Shown here piece by piece: positions 24,933 to 34,263 of a DNA stretch of 64,000 bases. This DNA comes from Croceitalea marina. Lineage in GTDB: Bacteria; Bacteroidota; Bacteroidia; Flavobacteriales; Flavobacteriaceae. The notes beneath the pieces are model-generated. The model was not told the origin of the DNA, did no database searches, and saw nothing but the letters and a program-made list of their open reading frames with translations. The stretch lies in assembly GCF_042684265.1 (NCBI RefSeq), contig NZ_JBHULB010000001.1:27633-91632 (forward strand). The letters are read 5' to 3'. Every line of letters begins with the position of its first letter. Positions within the stretch are counted from its first letter, which is position 1. The translations under genes were made by a program, and so were the position numbers.

Positions 24933-25446
24933 ACATGTTTACAAACTCAAAACCTGCCAATGGTATTTTGGTTAAATCAAATTCTCTCTCATTTAGTAAG
25001 ATGCCATGCTCGAGGTATGCTTTAAGGTTTGCTAACCAAAACGTCCAACCATTACTGCAACCACAGTGGATATTCAATTTGCTTTTCTCATCCGTAGGAA
25101 TATCATACTGTCGTAAAGTGAGTAATACTGCATTATCTTTTTGCGCTAACCTCACGGACACTTTACAGCTTTCAGCAAAAGAAAATTCTATGAAATTTAA
25201 TTTGTTTGTCTGCAAGATGCTTCCTTTCTCTTGCCCATCCCAATTATGCCATTCCCAAACATAATTGTCATTTACTTGAACATACTCCGATACATTTCTT
25301 ACGTGATTTTCTGGTGAAGTATAAATGGCCTTGCTTAAAAACCAAGATTCGATTCCTTCCGCAGTACCCCAGCACCAAAACAATTTCTCAATAGTGGTCT
25401 TTATGTATATTTTTTTCGTGAATTGATCAAAACTTAGCGTACTCAT
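24931..25446 (-). CDS. SRPBCC/AHSA1-type protein
   Basis: A 171-residue START-like (AHSA1/SRPBCC) protein. Evidence: an N-terminal KKIYIKTTIEKLFWCWGTAE, the usual WEWHNWDGQEKG and a C-terminal helix region with CSNGWTFWLANLKAYLEHGI. The fold binds hydrophobic ligands or acts on Hsp90 in eukaryotes; the bacterial role is unknown. It starts with a 4-nt ATGA overlap with the preceding serine hydrolase gene, so they are translationally coupled. Last gene in a tight four-gene minus-strand set (27306 to 24931). Confidence 0.8.
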   Translation of the reverse strand: MSTLSFDQFTKKIYIKTTIEKLFWCWGTAEGIESWFLSKAIYTSPENHVRNVSEYVQVNDNYVWEWHNWDGQEKGSILQTNKLNFIEFSFAESCKVSVRLAQKDNAVLLTLRQYDIPTDEKSKLNIHCGCSNGWTFWLANLKAYLEHGILLNEREFDLTKIPLAGFEFVNM

Positions 25447-26591
25447 CTTTTACGTTTTAGTTCTATATTATATAATTCTCTTCCCAATTGAGCCAAGAAT
25501 GGTATGCCAATTTCATCATACTCATAGACATTATCATTAAAAACACCGTCTTTATTAACCAAAATGGTTGCAGATAACATAAAATCTACTTTGTTTTTGG
25601 TGTCTTTAATATAGGCGCAATCGGTTAAGGTGCCATAGGCATATCCTACTTTATTATAGATTTTAATATAGTCGGGTATAGGTTCTTTAGAATCACCGTA
25701 CATAAAGAATTTTACATAACTATCATAGTACTCGGTTTTATCATACCCCGTTACTTTAGGTAAATCGCTCATTGCTTTTAGTAAAAATGCATACTGATTC
25801 TCGCTAAGATTAAATCGTTCTTTTTCTGGAAAATGATTTGGAAAGATAATTTTCTTTAGCAGCTTGTGCTGTGCAGGGATAGCATAAAAGTTTTTTAAAC
25901 TAAAATCAAATGGCTCTTTGTACAGCGAATCTTCGTCATAGAAACCTGTTCCTTTTAACACTTTCTGCATGGGCAGATTTACCGGGTATGAACTAACAAT
26001 GCTTTTAGAGCTTACGGTAGTGCTATCATTAACATAAATTACCAAAGGCTTTGTAGTAACATCATCGGCATTAGAGGTAGAAAGGCGATGCGAAATACGT
26101 ATAGGATTGACTCTCCTTCGCTTTATTCGCAGGTTTAATTCATCAAAACCCAAAAACTCAATTAGCCTATTGTTGGCCTCATTGTCACTTACCGCAAAAA
26201 TTTCTTGTATTGCTTTTTCAAAAGTGCTTTCAATCGAATCACCTTCAATATAAAACTTAGTTTTTCTATCTAGAGAATCAATCTCGTTCAATTTCTCTAG
26301 GGCAGTAACTGCTGCAGGAAATTTAACGGTACTTGCAGGGTAGAAATAATGGTTTGGGTTTACCTGAAAGTCAAAATCTGTAAATAAAACACTATCCTTT
26401 CTTCTATCTATTTGAGTATACCTAATCTGAACTTCGTACTGGTCTAAACTATCTATTACTCGTTTTATACGAATGTCTTTGGAAGCTAAGGCTTTTTCTA
26501 ACGGATTTACTACTACTTTTTCAGAACAGCAAACTACTAAAAAGACTGTAAGACAAATGCATAGGTATAAAAGATGGTTTTTTTTAAGCAT
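25443..26591 (-). CDS. Class A beta-lactamase-like serine hydrolase, lipoprotein
   Basis: A roughly 382-residue lipoprotein with a signal MLKKNHLLYLCICLTVFLVV followed by CCSEK. The serine active-site motifs are class A-like: PASTVKFPAA (SxxK), SDNEANNRLIE (SDN) and NKVGYAYG in the position of the KTG box, here KVG. The insertion-rich middle is unlike true beta-lactamases, and a Bacteroidetes-specific hydrolase or carboxypeptidase is more likely than a resistance enzyme. Start at 26591 is preferred; ATG at 26603 overlaps the previous stop. It overlaps the downstream SRPBCC gene by 4 nt. Confidence 0.82.
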   Translation of the reverse strand: MLKKNHLLYLCICLTVFLVVCCSEKVVVNPLEKALASKDIRIKRVIDSLDQYEVQIRYTQIDRRKDSVLFTDFDFQVNPNHYFYPASTVKFPAAVTALEKLNEIDSLDRKTKFYIEGDSIESTFEKAIQEIFAVSDNEANNRLIEFLGFDELNLRIKRRRVNPIRISHRLSTSNADDVTTKPLVIYVNDSTTVSSKSIVSSYPVNLPMQKVLKGTGFYDEDSLYKEPFDFSLKNFYAIPAQHKLLKKIIFPNHFPEKERFNLSENQYAFLLKAMSDLPKVTGYDKTEYYDSYVKFFMYGDSKEPIPDYIKIYNKVGYAYGTLTDCAYIKDTKNKVDFMLSATILVNKDGVFNDNVYEYDEIGIPFLAQLGRELYNIELKRKR

Positions 26592-26595
26592 GCTC

Positions 26596-26847
26596 TCAAT
26601 CATTAAAAATTTCTCCACGGTGAGGTTTAAGCATATCTCTAACCGAAATCATTTCGAATTCAGCCACGACCAAATAAGCAATGCTGTGCATTTCGTTGAT
26701 ATGCGATACCCCTGTGATATTAAATTTTAATTCTTCAATTACAATATATTCTTTTAAATGTTTTTCATGATGTTCGGCCGTTTTGGCCGCGGCATGTCCT
26801 TTAAAGTCCCAAATTAATTTAATTTTTTTGTCAAGTACTGGTTGCAT
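26596..26847 (-). CDS. Unrecognised 83-residue protein
   Basis: A small, soluble 83-residue protein I do not recognise. It contains DFKGHAAAKTAEHHEKHLKE, and a C-terminal SIAYLVVAEFEMISVRD, with several His residues that could bind metal. It has no signal peptide. It ends 4 nt before the next gene and begins 6 nt after the SRPBCC gene, so it belongs to the same operon; because those spacings are so tight I take it to be a real gene. Confidence 0.7.
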   Translation of the reverse strand: MQPVLDKKIKLIWDFKGHAAAKTAEHHEKHLKEYIVIEELKFNITGVSHINEMHSIAYLVVAEFEMISVRDMLKPHRGEIFND

Positions 26848-26853
26848 TGGTTT

Positions 26854-27306
26854 TTATGAGTTGGTTACTGAAATTCCTTTTTCTGCAAAATTTTTAAAAT
26901 CTTGTGCATATTTCATAGACTGCTTTTTAAATGCACCTGGCATTAAAAACCCGATTAGTTTCATTCCAAAGCCAGAAAATTGAAATTCACTTTCAGAAAT
27001 CCATCTCGTTTTTCCGTTTTCTTCTTTAAAATAATTTCGCTGAATGTTATGCACTCCCTTAGTGTCGTAGGTGGCATGAAATTCATCTGGCATATTTCTT
27101 TTTAGTATAGTTTCCACCATTTCCATTTCTCCTTTACCACGTTTAAACTTCATGTTCATCGTTGACCCTTCTTGGCCTGGTTCACCTGAAATCATATTGT
27201 AACCAAGCAAACCACGCATCCAATGCTGCATATTATCTGGGTTATCCAATATCTTAATAAACTCATCTCGTTGCAGGTCTATGGTTATTTCGGTTGTATA
27301 TTTCAT
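26854..27306 (-). CDS. SRPBCC family protein
   Basis: A 150-residue START-like protein, beginning MKYTTEITIDLQRDEFIKI and containing GMKLIGFLMPGAFKKQSMKY near the end. It may bind a hydrophobic ligand; nothing more specific is visible. An upstream non-ATG extension of about 30 residues is possible, but it does not resemble the family and the ATG at 27306 fits the family's short first strand. First gene of the four-gene set. Confidence 0.8.
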   Translation of the reverse strand: MKYTTEITIDLQRDEFIKILDNPDNMQHWMRGLLGYNMISGEPGQEGSTMNMKFKRGKGEMEMVETILKRNMPDEFHATYDTKGVHNIQRNYFKEENGKTRWISESEFQFSGFGMKLIGFLMPGAFKKQSMKYAQDFKNFAEKGISVTNS

Positions 27307-27424
27307 ATCGGTCAGATTTAATTGAACTAATGTACTAAAATATTGATTTTGAGAAGCTACTAAAAATCTGTTAATGGTTTTGGCCATCGCTTGCACGACT
27401 TTAAGTTATTGTTATTTTTGCTGA

Positions 27425-28303
27425 ATGTATTTTTTAAACCGTAAAGTTGTTTGGGTTTACTGTCTTGCCTTAGTTCTAAGCATGGCGTCATGCAATTCTT
27501 TATTTAAAGAAGAGCCAGAGAAAGAACCTATAGCTAGAGTAGGAGATTCTTATTTATATAAGGATGATGTTGCAAATTTAATTCCTCAGGGTTTAAAAGG
27601 TCGCGATAGCGCTGCCTTCGTCGTTAATTACATCAACAATTGGGCATCTAAGGAGCTTCTACTTGATAAATCAAAAATAAACATTCCTGAAGAGCAGCTT
27701 CAAGAGTTTAATAGGTTGGTAGATAACTATAGAACAGACCTCTACACCAGGGCATATTTAGAGGCCTTGGTACAACAGTCTTCAGATACATCTGTGACCA
27801 AGGAAGAGTTGCAAGGATTTTATAACAATGAAAAAGAAAACTTTAGGCTCAGTGAAAAATTGGTGCAATTGCGATTTGTTGCATTACCACTTCAATTTTT
27901 GGATAAGGATATTGTTGAAACCAAACTTAAAAGTTTTAAAGCAGAGGATAAGAATTATCTAGATTCGATTGCTGTACAATTTAAAAAGCTTCATTTTAAT
28001 GATTCTATTTGGGTAAGCGCATCACGTTTGATCGAAGAAATTCCGCCGTTGACATCGCAGAACGAGGAGAAGTACTTAAAAAATTCACAATTTTTTGAAT
28101 TGCAGGATTCAATCGGGGTATATTTGGGAAGGGTGAGCAATGTACTGGATATAAACGACACCGCACCTTTGTCTTACGTTACTCCAGATATAAAACAGAT
28201 TATTATCAATCGCAGAAGACTTTCACAAATAAAAAAAATAGAGACAGAAATTATTGATGAGGCCATCAAGAAAAATGAGTTTGAGATTTATGGAAAAGAT
28301 TAG
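27425..28303 (+). CDS. Peptidyl-prolyl isomerase-like lipoprotein (SurA N-domain type)
   Basis: A 292-residue lipoprotein with a signal VWVYCLALVLSMASC, lipidated Cys23. The body begins RVGDSYLYKDDVANLIPQGL, the pattern at the start of SurA/PpiD-type chaperones, and has EELQGFYNNEKENFRLSE typical of the helical region preceding a parvulin domain, but a convincing PPIC core is lacking. It overlaps the SurA-like gene downstream and probably assists folding of outer-membrane proteins in the periplasm. The ATG at 27425 gives a good signal peptide. Confidence 0.72.
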   Translation: MYFLNRKVVWVYCLALVLSMASCNSLFKEEPEKEPIARVGDSYLYKDDVANLIPQGLKGRDSAAFVVNYINNWASKELLLDKSKINIPEEQLQEFNRLVDNYRTDLYTRAYLEALVQQSSDTSVTKEELQGFYNNEKENFRLSEKLVQLRFVALPLQFLDKDIVETKLKSFKAEDKNYLDSIAVQFKKLHFNDSIWVSASRLIEEIPPLTSQNEEKYLKNSQFFELQDSIGVYLGRVSNVLDINDTAPLSYVTPDIKQIIINRRRLSQIKKIETEIIDEAIKKNEFEIYGKD

Positions 28304-29702
28304 AAAAAATATAGGACTATTATTTGTAGTGATTTTTACTTCAGCTTTTGGTCAAGAAGCAACAAATGAAACTTTAGTAACCGAAGTATCGGTAAAGGAT
28401 AGTGTGGTTGCAAAAAGAATGAAATTAGATGGTATTGCTGCCGTAATCGGTGACTATGTAATCTTAGATTCTGATATCGAAAAAACACTGGTCGACTTAA
28501 GAAATCAAGGAGCCTCTACTGAAGATGTGACCCATTGCCAGTTATTGGGTAAGCTAATGGAAGATCGTTTGTACGCGCATCAGGCGGTTCAAGATAGTCT
28601 TCTAGTTTCTGATGATCAGGTCAATGCAACCAGCGATAGACAAATTCAACAATTGGTGCAGCAAGTGGGTTCTATGGAGAAAGTGCTAAAATTCTATAAG
28701 AAACCCGATATAGAGAGTTTTAGAACAGAACTTTTTGAAATAAACAAGCTTCGTATTCTTTCAGAGAAAATGCAGACCGAAATCACTAAGGATGTAGAGG
28801 TGACTCCAGAAGAAGTAAGGCAGTTTTTTTATAGAATACCCGAAGAGGAACGTCCTATTTTTGGAGCGGAGTTAGAGATTGCCCAAATAGTTAAACAACC
28901 AAAAGCTCCTGAAGCCGAAGTTCAAAAAATAATAGATAGGTTAAAACGTATTAAGCAAGATGTAGAGGAGAATGGTTCTAGTTTTAGAATTAAGGCGGTA
29001 TTAAATACCAGGGATGAGCCGTCTAGGGCTAATGGAGGGTTTTATACAGTTACCAGACAGACGCCATTTGTTAAAGAATTTAAAGACGTTGCTTTTAGTT
29101 TAAGAGAAGGTGAAATTTCAGAACCTTTTGAAACCCAGTATGGATACCATATTATAATGGTAGAAAAAATTAGGGGTAGAGAGGTAGATTTAAGGCATAT
29201 CTTAATGATTCCTGAAATTCCAGATAGCGCAATGAAAGAGGCTGCGAAAGAACTTGATAGTATTCGTAATCAGCTTTTAGACGGAAAGTATACATTCGCG
29301 GAAGCAGCGCAAAATTTTTCGGATGAAAAAGAAACTAGAAATGATGGGGGGGTACTGAGAAACCCTATTGATTTTGGTTCTCGATTTGAACTCACAAAAA
29401 TGGACCCAACACTTTATAATCAAATACGTGATTTAAAGGATAATGAAATTTCAAGGCCACTTAGAGAAGACGACCCAAGAGGAGGAGCACCTAAGTTTAA
29501 AATCATGAAAATTACAAATAGGTATGATGAGCATAAGGCAGATTTTGCCCAAGACTATTTAAAGATTCAAGAACTCGCACTTCGAGAAAAGCAATATAAA
29601 GCGATTAAAGAATGGATGGATGAGCATATTGAAGACACCTACATTCATGTAGACGCTGAAAATAGGGATTGCGATTTTGCCAACAACTGGGTAAAAGAAT
29701 AA
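28290..29702 (+). CDS. surA: Peptidylprolyl isomerase, SurA-like (two parvulin domains)
   Basis: A roughly 470-residue periplasmic chaperone/PPIase. Signal peptide MEKIRKNIGLLFVVIFTSAF then GQ. The N-terminal helical domain (IAAVIGDYVILDSDIEKTL) is followed by a parvulin domain around GAELEIAQIVKQPKAPE to YGYHIIMVEKI and a second from EVDLRHILMIPEIPD to DDPRGGAPKFKI. The ATG at 28290 makes a 14-nt overlap with the lipoprotein gene. Four nucleotides separate it from the MoxR gene, so the three genes form an operon. It folds outer-membrane beta-barrels. Confidence 0.9.
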   Translation: MEKIRKNIGLLFVVIFTSAFGQEATNETLVTEVSVKDSVVAKRMKLDGIAAVIGDYVILDSDIEKTLVDLRNQGASTEDVTHCQLLGKLMEDRLYAHQAVQDSLLVSDDQVNATSDRQIQQLVQQVGSMEKVLKFYKKPDIESFRTELFEINKLRILSEKMQTEITKDVEVTPEEVRQFFYRIPEEERPIFGAELEIAQIVKQPKAPEAEVQKIIDRLKRIKQDVEENGSSFRIKAVLNTRDEPSRANGGFYTVTRQTPFVKEFKDVAFSLREGEISEPFETQYGYHIIMVEKIRGREVDLRHILMIPEIPDSAMKEAAKELDSIRNQLLDGKYTFAEAAQNFSDEKETRNDGGVLRNPIDFGSRFELTKMDPTLYNQIRDLKDNEISRPLREDDPRGGAPKFKIMKITNRYDEHKADFAQDYLKIQELALREKQYKAIKEWMDEHIEDTYIHVDAENRDCDFANNWVKE

Positions 29703-29706
29703 ATTA

Positions 29707-30660
29707 ATGTCAGATGTAACTGCCATCCAAAACTTGGTTGAAAAACACCAGGCCTTAAAAAATGAAATTTCAAAAGTAATTGTTGGTCAAGACGAAGTTA
29801 TTGACCAGATTTTATTGGCTATTTACACGGGAGGCCATGCCTTGTTGATTGGCGTACCTGGGTTAGCAAAAACTTTGATGGTGAACACCATTGCACAAAC
29901 CTTGGGGCTAGATTTTAAACGCATTCAGTTTACTCCAGATTTGATGCCAAGCGATATTTTAGGGAGCGAGGTTTTAGATCAAGACCGAAATTTTAAATTT
30001 ATCAAAGGCCCAGTTTTCGCCAATATTATTTTAGCTGATGAAATTAACCGTACACCTCCAAAAACACAAGCAGCTCTTTTAGAGGCTATGCAAGAAAGAG
30101 CTGTTACCATTGCTGGGCAGCAGCATAAACTAGACCTTCCTTATTTTGTTTTGGCAACGCAGAATCCTATCGAACAAGAAGGCACCTATCCTTTACCAGA
30201 GGCCCAGCTAGATCGTTTTATGTTTGCTATCAAACTTGAATATCCATCGATTGAAGAAGAAATACAGATTGTAAAATCTACTACTTCCGATAGTTCAGTG
30301 ATACTTAACACCTTGTTTAGTGCAGATGCAATTAATGAAGTACAGCGTTTGGTAAGACGTATTCCTGTGCCCGATAATGTGGTGGACTATACCGTTCGTT
30401 TGGTAAACAATACTCGTCCAAATATGGAGAATGCCTCAGAGTATGTTAAAAATTATATTGATTGGGGTGCAGGCCCTAGAGCTTCTCAAAATTTGGTGTT
30501 GGCAGCAAAAGCGCATGCTGCGATCAATGGAAAGTTTTCGCCAGACATCGAAGATGTAAAAGCGGTAGCCATTGGAATATTAAGGCATCGTATTCTCAAA
30601 AACTATAAAGCAGAGGCTGAAGGGGTCTCAGAAGAAATTATTATCGAAACACTTTTATAG
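29707..30660 (+). CDS. MoxR family AAA+ ATPase
   Basis: A 317-residue AAA+ chaperone-like ATPase. Walker A is GVPGLAKTLMV, Walker B ILADEINRTPP with the sensor motif LATQNPIEQEGTYPLPEAQL and the arginine-finger region LDRFMFAI. MoxR proteins help mature proteins with von Willebrand (VWA) domains; such partners usually lie downstream, but none is here. Co-directional with two foldase genes (4 nt gap), which suggests a role in envelope protein quality control. Confidence 0.92.
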   Translation: MSDVTAIQNLVEKHQALKNEISKVIVGQDEVIDQILLAIYTGGHALLIGVPGLAKTLMVNTIAQTLGLDFKRIQFTPDLMPSDILGSEVLDQDRNFKFIKGPVFANIILADEINRTPPKTQAALLEAMQERAVTIAGQQHKLDLPYFVLATQNPIEQEGTYPLPEAQLDRFMFAIKLEYPSIEEEIQIVKSTTSDSSVILNTLFSADAINEVQRLVRRIPVPDNVVDYTVRLVNNTRPNMENASEYVKNYIDWGAGPRASQNLVLAAKAHAAINGKFSPDIEDVKAVAIGILRHRILKNYKAEAEGVSEEIIIETLL

Positions 30661-30794
30661 CTGAGGTTAAAATAAAAGTGAGCTTCAAATTTTTACTATT
30701 CCTTAATTTTTCTTGAATACGGAATTAAAAGTTTTATACCCCCATTTCTATTTCGTAATTTTAACAACTATAATCTTCAAAACTACATAGCAGA

Positions 30795-33068
30795 ATGGCG
30801 TTTGACATCGACATGATAAAGAAAGTTTATGCTACCATGGGAGAAAGGGTAGACATAGCAAGAAAATTGGTTGGAAAACCGCTAACCTTAGCAGAAAAAA
30901 TACTGTATTCCCACCTTTGGGACGGAAATCCGGATAAAGTTTTTACTAGAGGAAAAGATTATGTTGATTTCGCTCCTGATCGTATTGCCTGTCAAGATGC
31001 AACGGCCCAAATGGCGCTTTTGCAATTTATGCAAGCTGGTAAACCAAAGGTAGCGGTGCCGACGACTGTGCATTGTGATCACTTGATTCAAGCTAAAAGT
31101 GGCGCTGCAGCTGATTTAAAGTCTGCAAACAGTACGAGTGCCGAGGTATTTGACTTCTTAGAGTCGGTATCAAACAAATATGGAATAGGTTTCTGGAAAC
31201 CAGGTGCGGGAATTATACATCAAGTGGTGTTGGAAAACTACGCGTTCCCTGGAGGAATGATGATAGGAACGGATTCACATACGGTAAATGCAGGTGGATT
31301 AGGAATGGTCGCCATCGGTGTTGGTGGTGCCGATGCCGTTGATGTAATGGCAGGCATGGCATGGGAACTTAAATTTCCCAAACTTATCGGTGTAAAGTTA
31401 ACGGGTACCATCTCAGGATGGACCGCACCAAAAGATGTTATTCTAAAAGTTGCAGAAATCCTTACTGTTAAAGGTGGTACCGGAGCTATTGTGGAATATT
31501 TTGGCCCTGGAGCCAAGGCTTTATCCTGTACCGGAAAAGGAACAATTTGTAATATGGGTGCAGAGATAGGGGCTACAACTTCTACTTTTGGGTATGATGA
31601 ATCTATGGAACGTTATCTAAGAGCGACCGATAGAGCAGATATTGCAGATGCAGCTAACGAAGTAAAAGAGCACTTGACCGCAGATGATGAGGTATACGCA
31701 AACCCAGAACAATATTTTGATCAAGTAATAGAAATTAATCTGTCTGAGTTAGGCCCATTGTTAAACGGACCTTTTACGCCAGACCTTTCTACCGAGGTAG
31801 GAACTTCTATGACCGAAAAAGCGACTAAGAACGATTGGCCGATTCAAGTAGAGTGGGGATTAATAGGTTCTTGTACGAACTCTTCTTATGAAGATTTGTC
31901 AAGAGCTTCATCCATAGCACAGCAGGCTTTGGACAAAGGGTTGAAAATGAAAGCAGAACTGGGTATTAATCCAGGTTCTGAACAAGTGCGTTTTACAGCG
32001 GAAAGAGATGGAATTTTGGGCATTTTTGAAAAGCTCGATGCCAAGATATTTACAAATGCCTGTGGACCTTGTATTGGCCAATGGGCAAGATATAATGACC
32101 CGAAAAATGCACCTAAAAATAGTATTGTACACTCGTTTAATAGAAACTTTGCAAAACGTGCCGATGGTAATCCGAATACACACGCCTTTGTAGCCTCTCC
32201 TGAACTTACAGCTGCAATTGCAGTAGCAGGTAGATTGGACTTCAATCCGCTAGTCGATACGTTGATCAATGAGAATGGAGAGGAAGTAAAGTTTGATGAA
32301 CCAACAGGTTGGGAATTGCCACCAAAAGGTTTTGATGTAGAAGATGCTGGTTTCGTTCCGCCAATGGAAGATGGTAGTGGGGTACAAGTAGTGGTTTCTC
32401 CAAGTTCGGAAAGATTGCAGTTGCTTGAACCGTTTACTCCAATGCAGCCAGAAAGTTTACAAGGGGTTAAACTGCTTATTAAGGCATTTGGTAAATGTAC
32501 GACGGATCATATTTCAATGGCCGGACCATGGTTACGTTTTAGAGGGCACTTAGATAATATCGCAAATAATACCCTTATTGGGGCGGTAAACGCTTTTAAT
32601 AAGAAAACAAATTTTGTTAAAAATCAATTGACCGGTGAATATGGTGCCGTTCCAGATACGCAAAGGGCTTACAAAGCAAAGGGTATCAAGTCTATCGTAG
32701 TCGGGGATCATAATTATGGCGAAGGTTCTTCACGAGAGCATGCGGCAATGCAACCAAGACATCTTGGCGTGGGTGCCGTATTGGTAAAATCGTTCGCAAG
32801 AATCCACGAAACCAATCTTAAAAAGCAAGGCATGCTTGGTTTAACATTTGCCAATGAAAATGATTACGACCTTATACAAGAAGATGATACTTTCAATTTT
32901 ATAGATATTGCGGAATTTGCACCTGACAAGCCATTGACTCTAGAAGTCGTGCACAGTGATGGCAGTAAAGACACAATTATGGCAAACCATACCTATAATG
33001 ATGCACAAATAAACTGGTTCAAAGAAGGTTCTGCTCTTAATGTAATTAAGAGAGAGAACGCACAGTAA
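30795..33068 (+). CDS. Aconitate hydratase
   Basis: A 757-residue [4Fe-4S] aconitase, converting citrate to isocitrate in the TCA cycle. Cluster ligands are Cys360 (GSCTNSSYEDL), Cys423 and Cys426 (ACGPCIGQW). GTDSHTVNAGGLGM and the C-terminal swivel domain with YGEGSSREHAAMQPRHLG are also typical. Its size and sequence match the mitochondrial-type form found throughout Bacteroidetes. It follows moxR by 134 nt, with its own likely promoter region, and ends at a hairpin terminator. Confidence 0.96.
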   Translation: MAFDIDMIKKVYATMGERVDIARKLVGKPLTLAEKILYSHLWDGNPDKVFTRGKDYVDFAPDRIACQDATAQMALLQFMQAGKPKVAVPTTVHCDHLIQAKSGAAADLKSANSTSAEVFDFLESVSNKYGIGFWKPGAGIIHQVVLENYAFPGGMMIGTDSHTVNAGGLGMVAIGVGGADAVDVMAGMAWELKFPKLIGVKLTGTISGWTAPKDVILKVAEILTVKGGTGAIVEYFGPGAKALSCTGKGTICNMGAEIGATTSTFGYDESMERYLRATDRADIADAANEVKEHLTADDEVYANPEQYFDQVIEINLSELGPLLNGPFTPDLSTEVGTSMTEKATKNDWPIQVEWGLIGSCTNSSYEDLSRASSIAQQALDKGLKMKAELGINPGSEQVRFTAERDGILGIFEKLDAKIFTNACGPCIGQWARYNDPKNAPKNSIVHSFNRNFAKRADGNPNTHAFVASPELTAAIAVAGRLDFNPLVDTLINENGEEVKFDEPTGWELPPKGFDVEDAGFVPPMEDGSGVQVVVSPSSERLQLLEPFTPMQPESLQGVKLLIKAFGKCTTDHISMAGPWLRFRGHLDNIANNTLIGAVNAFNKKTNFVKNQLTGEYGAVPDTQRAYKAKGIKSIVVGDHNYGEGSSREHAAMQPRHLGVGAVLVKSFARIHETNLKKQGMLGLTFANENDYDLIQEDDTFNFIDIAEFAPDKPLTLEVVHSDGSKDTIMANHTYNDAQINWFKEGSALNVIKRENAQ

Positions 33069-33083
33069 CTAATATTTATGGAG

Positions 33084-33113
33084 ACTCCTGATTTTTCAGG
33101 AGTTTCTTTTTTT
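33084..33113 (+). terminator. Terminator after aconitase
   Basis: Stem ACTCCTGA (33084-33091) and TCAGGAGT (33096-33103), TTTT loop, then TTCTTTTTTT. Confidence 0.85.
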
Positions 33114-33130
33114 CAAGCAAATACATATTA

Positions 33131-33694
33131 ATGAAAACAAGAAAAAAGACAGTACTTAATATTGTTCTAATACTCTTTATACTTTCTTTTTTTGTTACCC
33201 CTTTAGGCCATTACGGGAAATTATTTTTAAACCAACTTTTTGCATTTTCCCCACCTATTGTCGAGGAGGCAAATCGGGAAAAAATAACCAATTATTCTTG
33301 GCGGTTAAAAGACGCCGATTGGAATTTTTTCAATTTTGATAGGTCAAAAGGGAAAGTGGTTTTTATTAATTTTTGGGCTTCCTGGAGACTCCCCTCCGAG
33401 GCAGAATTAAAAAGTGTTCAGGCATTGTATGATGATTATAAAAACAAAGTGGATTTTTACATCATCACCAATGAAAATAGACCTCCCGTTAAAGAATTTA
33501 TGGAGAAAAACGAATTTAGTTTCCCTGTAACCTATCTCATAATTGGCGATAAATCTTCAGTTAAAGCTCCAGAAAAACCACCTCATACATATATTATCGA
33601 TAAAGATGGGTTTATTGCAGTAGATAAAGAGGGAATTGCCGATTGGAATACCAGTAAGGTAAGAACACTTTTAGACGACTTACTGGCAAAGTAG
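33131..33694 (+). CDS. TlpA-like thioredoxin-fold protein lacking the CXXC cysteines
   Basis: A 187-residue protein with one N-terminal membrane anchor (about 9-27) and a thioredoxin-like domain. The active-site segment reads FWASWRLPSEAE, so both catalytic cysteines are replaced (Arg86 and Ser89). Otherwise it aligns end to end with the next gene (same length, same ...TPLGHYGK / ...TPLGFYAK motif, same C-terminal DWNTSKVRTLLDDLL), so they are tandem duplicates. It cannot do thiol-disulfide exchange through CXXC; a scaffold or chaperone role, or loss of function, is inference. Four nucleotides separate the two genes. Confidence 0.82.
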   Translation: MKTRKKTVLNIVLILFILSFFVTPLGHYGKLFLNQLFAFSPPIVEEANREKITNYSWRLKDADWNFFNFDRSKGKVVFINFWASWRLPSEAELKSVQALYDDYKNKVDFYIITNENRPPVKEFMEKNEFSFPVTYLIIGDKSSVKAPEKPPHTYIIDKDGFIAVDKEGIADWNTSKVRTLLDDLLAK

Positions 33695-33698
33695 ATTC

Positions 33699-34262
33699 AT
33701 GATACTTAAAAAAGGGCAGCTTTCTGATGCAATTTTGATATTGCTGATACTGTTATTTTTGTTTACACCTTTAGGTTTTTATGCAAAAGTGCAGTTGATG
33801 CGTTTGTTTTCATTTGCCCCAAGTATTGAAAAACAGGAAACATCTCAAAAACTTACGGACTATAATTGGCAGCTTGTTGATGTTGAGGGGAATCAAAGTA
33901 ATTTCAGTATCAATCGTGGTGAGGTTATTATTATAAACCATTGGGCTACTTGGTGTCCGCCTTGTATTGCGGAAATGCCCAGTCTAGTGGCCTTGCATGA
34001 GGACTATGGAGAAAAAGTGAGATTTATTTTTCTGGCGAATGATGATAGCGAAAAAGTTCGATCTTATTTAAATAAAAAAGACTACGCAATACCTGTGTTT
34101 TTTGAAAATACTCAAACCCCTACCGCACTTAAAGCATCAAGCTTACCGACCACCTATATTTTGGATAAAAAAGGAAATATTGTGCTAAAAGAAATTGGCG
34201 CGGCCGATTGGAATGCTAAGGCAGTCAAGGATTTATTGGATACTTTGCTAGTTGAGCATTAG
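33699..34262 (+). CDS. TlpA/ResA-like thiol-disulfide oxidoreductase
   Basis: A 187-residue membrane-anchored thioredoxin-fold protein. One membrane segment is at about 10-26. The catalytic motif is HWATWCPPCIAEMP with Cys86 and Cys89, and the cis-Pro loop SSLPTTYILDKKG follows. It would reduce or oxidise disulfides in the periplasm, for example in cytochrome maturation. It is the active paralogue of the upstream tandem gene and shares its exact length. It converges with crtZ. Confidence 0.9.
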   Translation: MILKKGQLSDAILILLILLFLFTPLGFYAKVQLMRLFSFAPSIEKQETSQKLTDYNWQLVDVEGNQSNFSINRGEVIIINHWATWCPPCIAEMPSLVALHEDYGEKVRFIFLANDDSEKVRSYLNKKDYAIPVFFENTQTPTALKASSLPTTYILDKKGNIVLKEIGAADWNAKAVKDLLDTLLVEH

Positions 34263-34263
34263 C

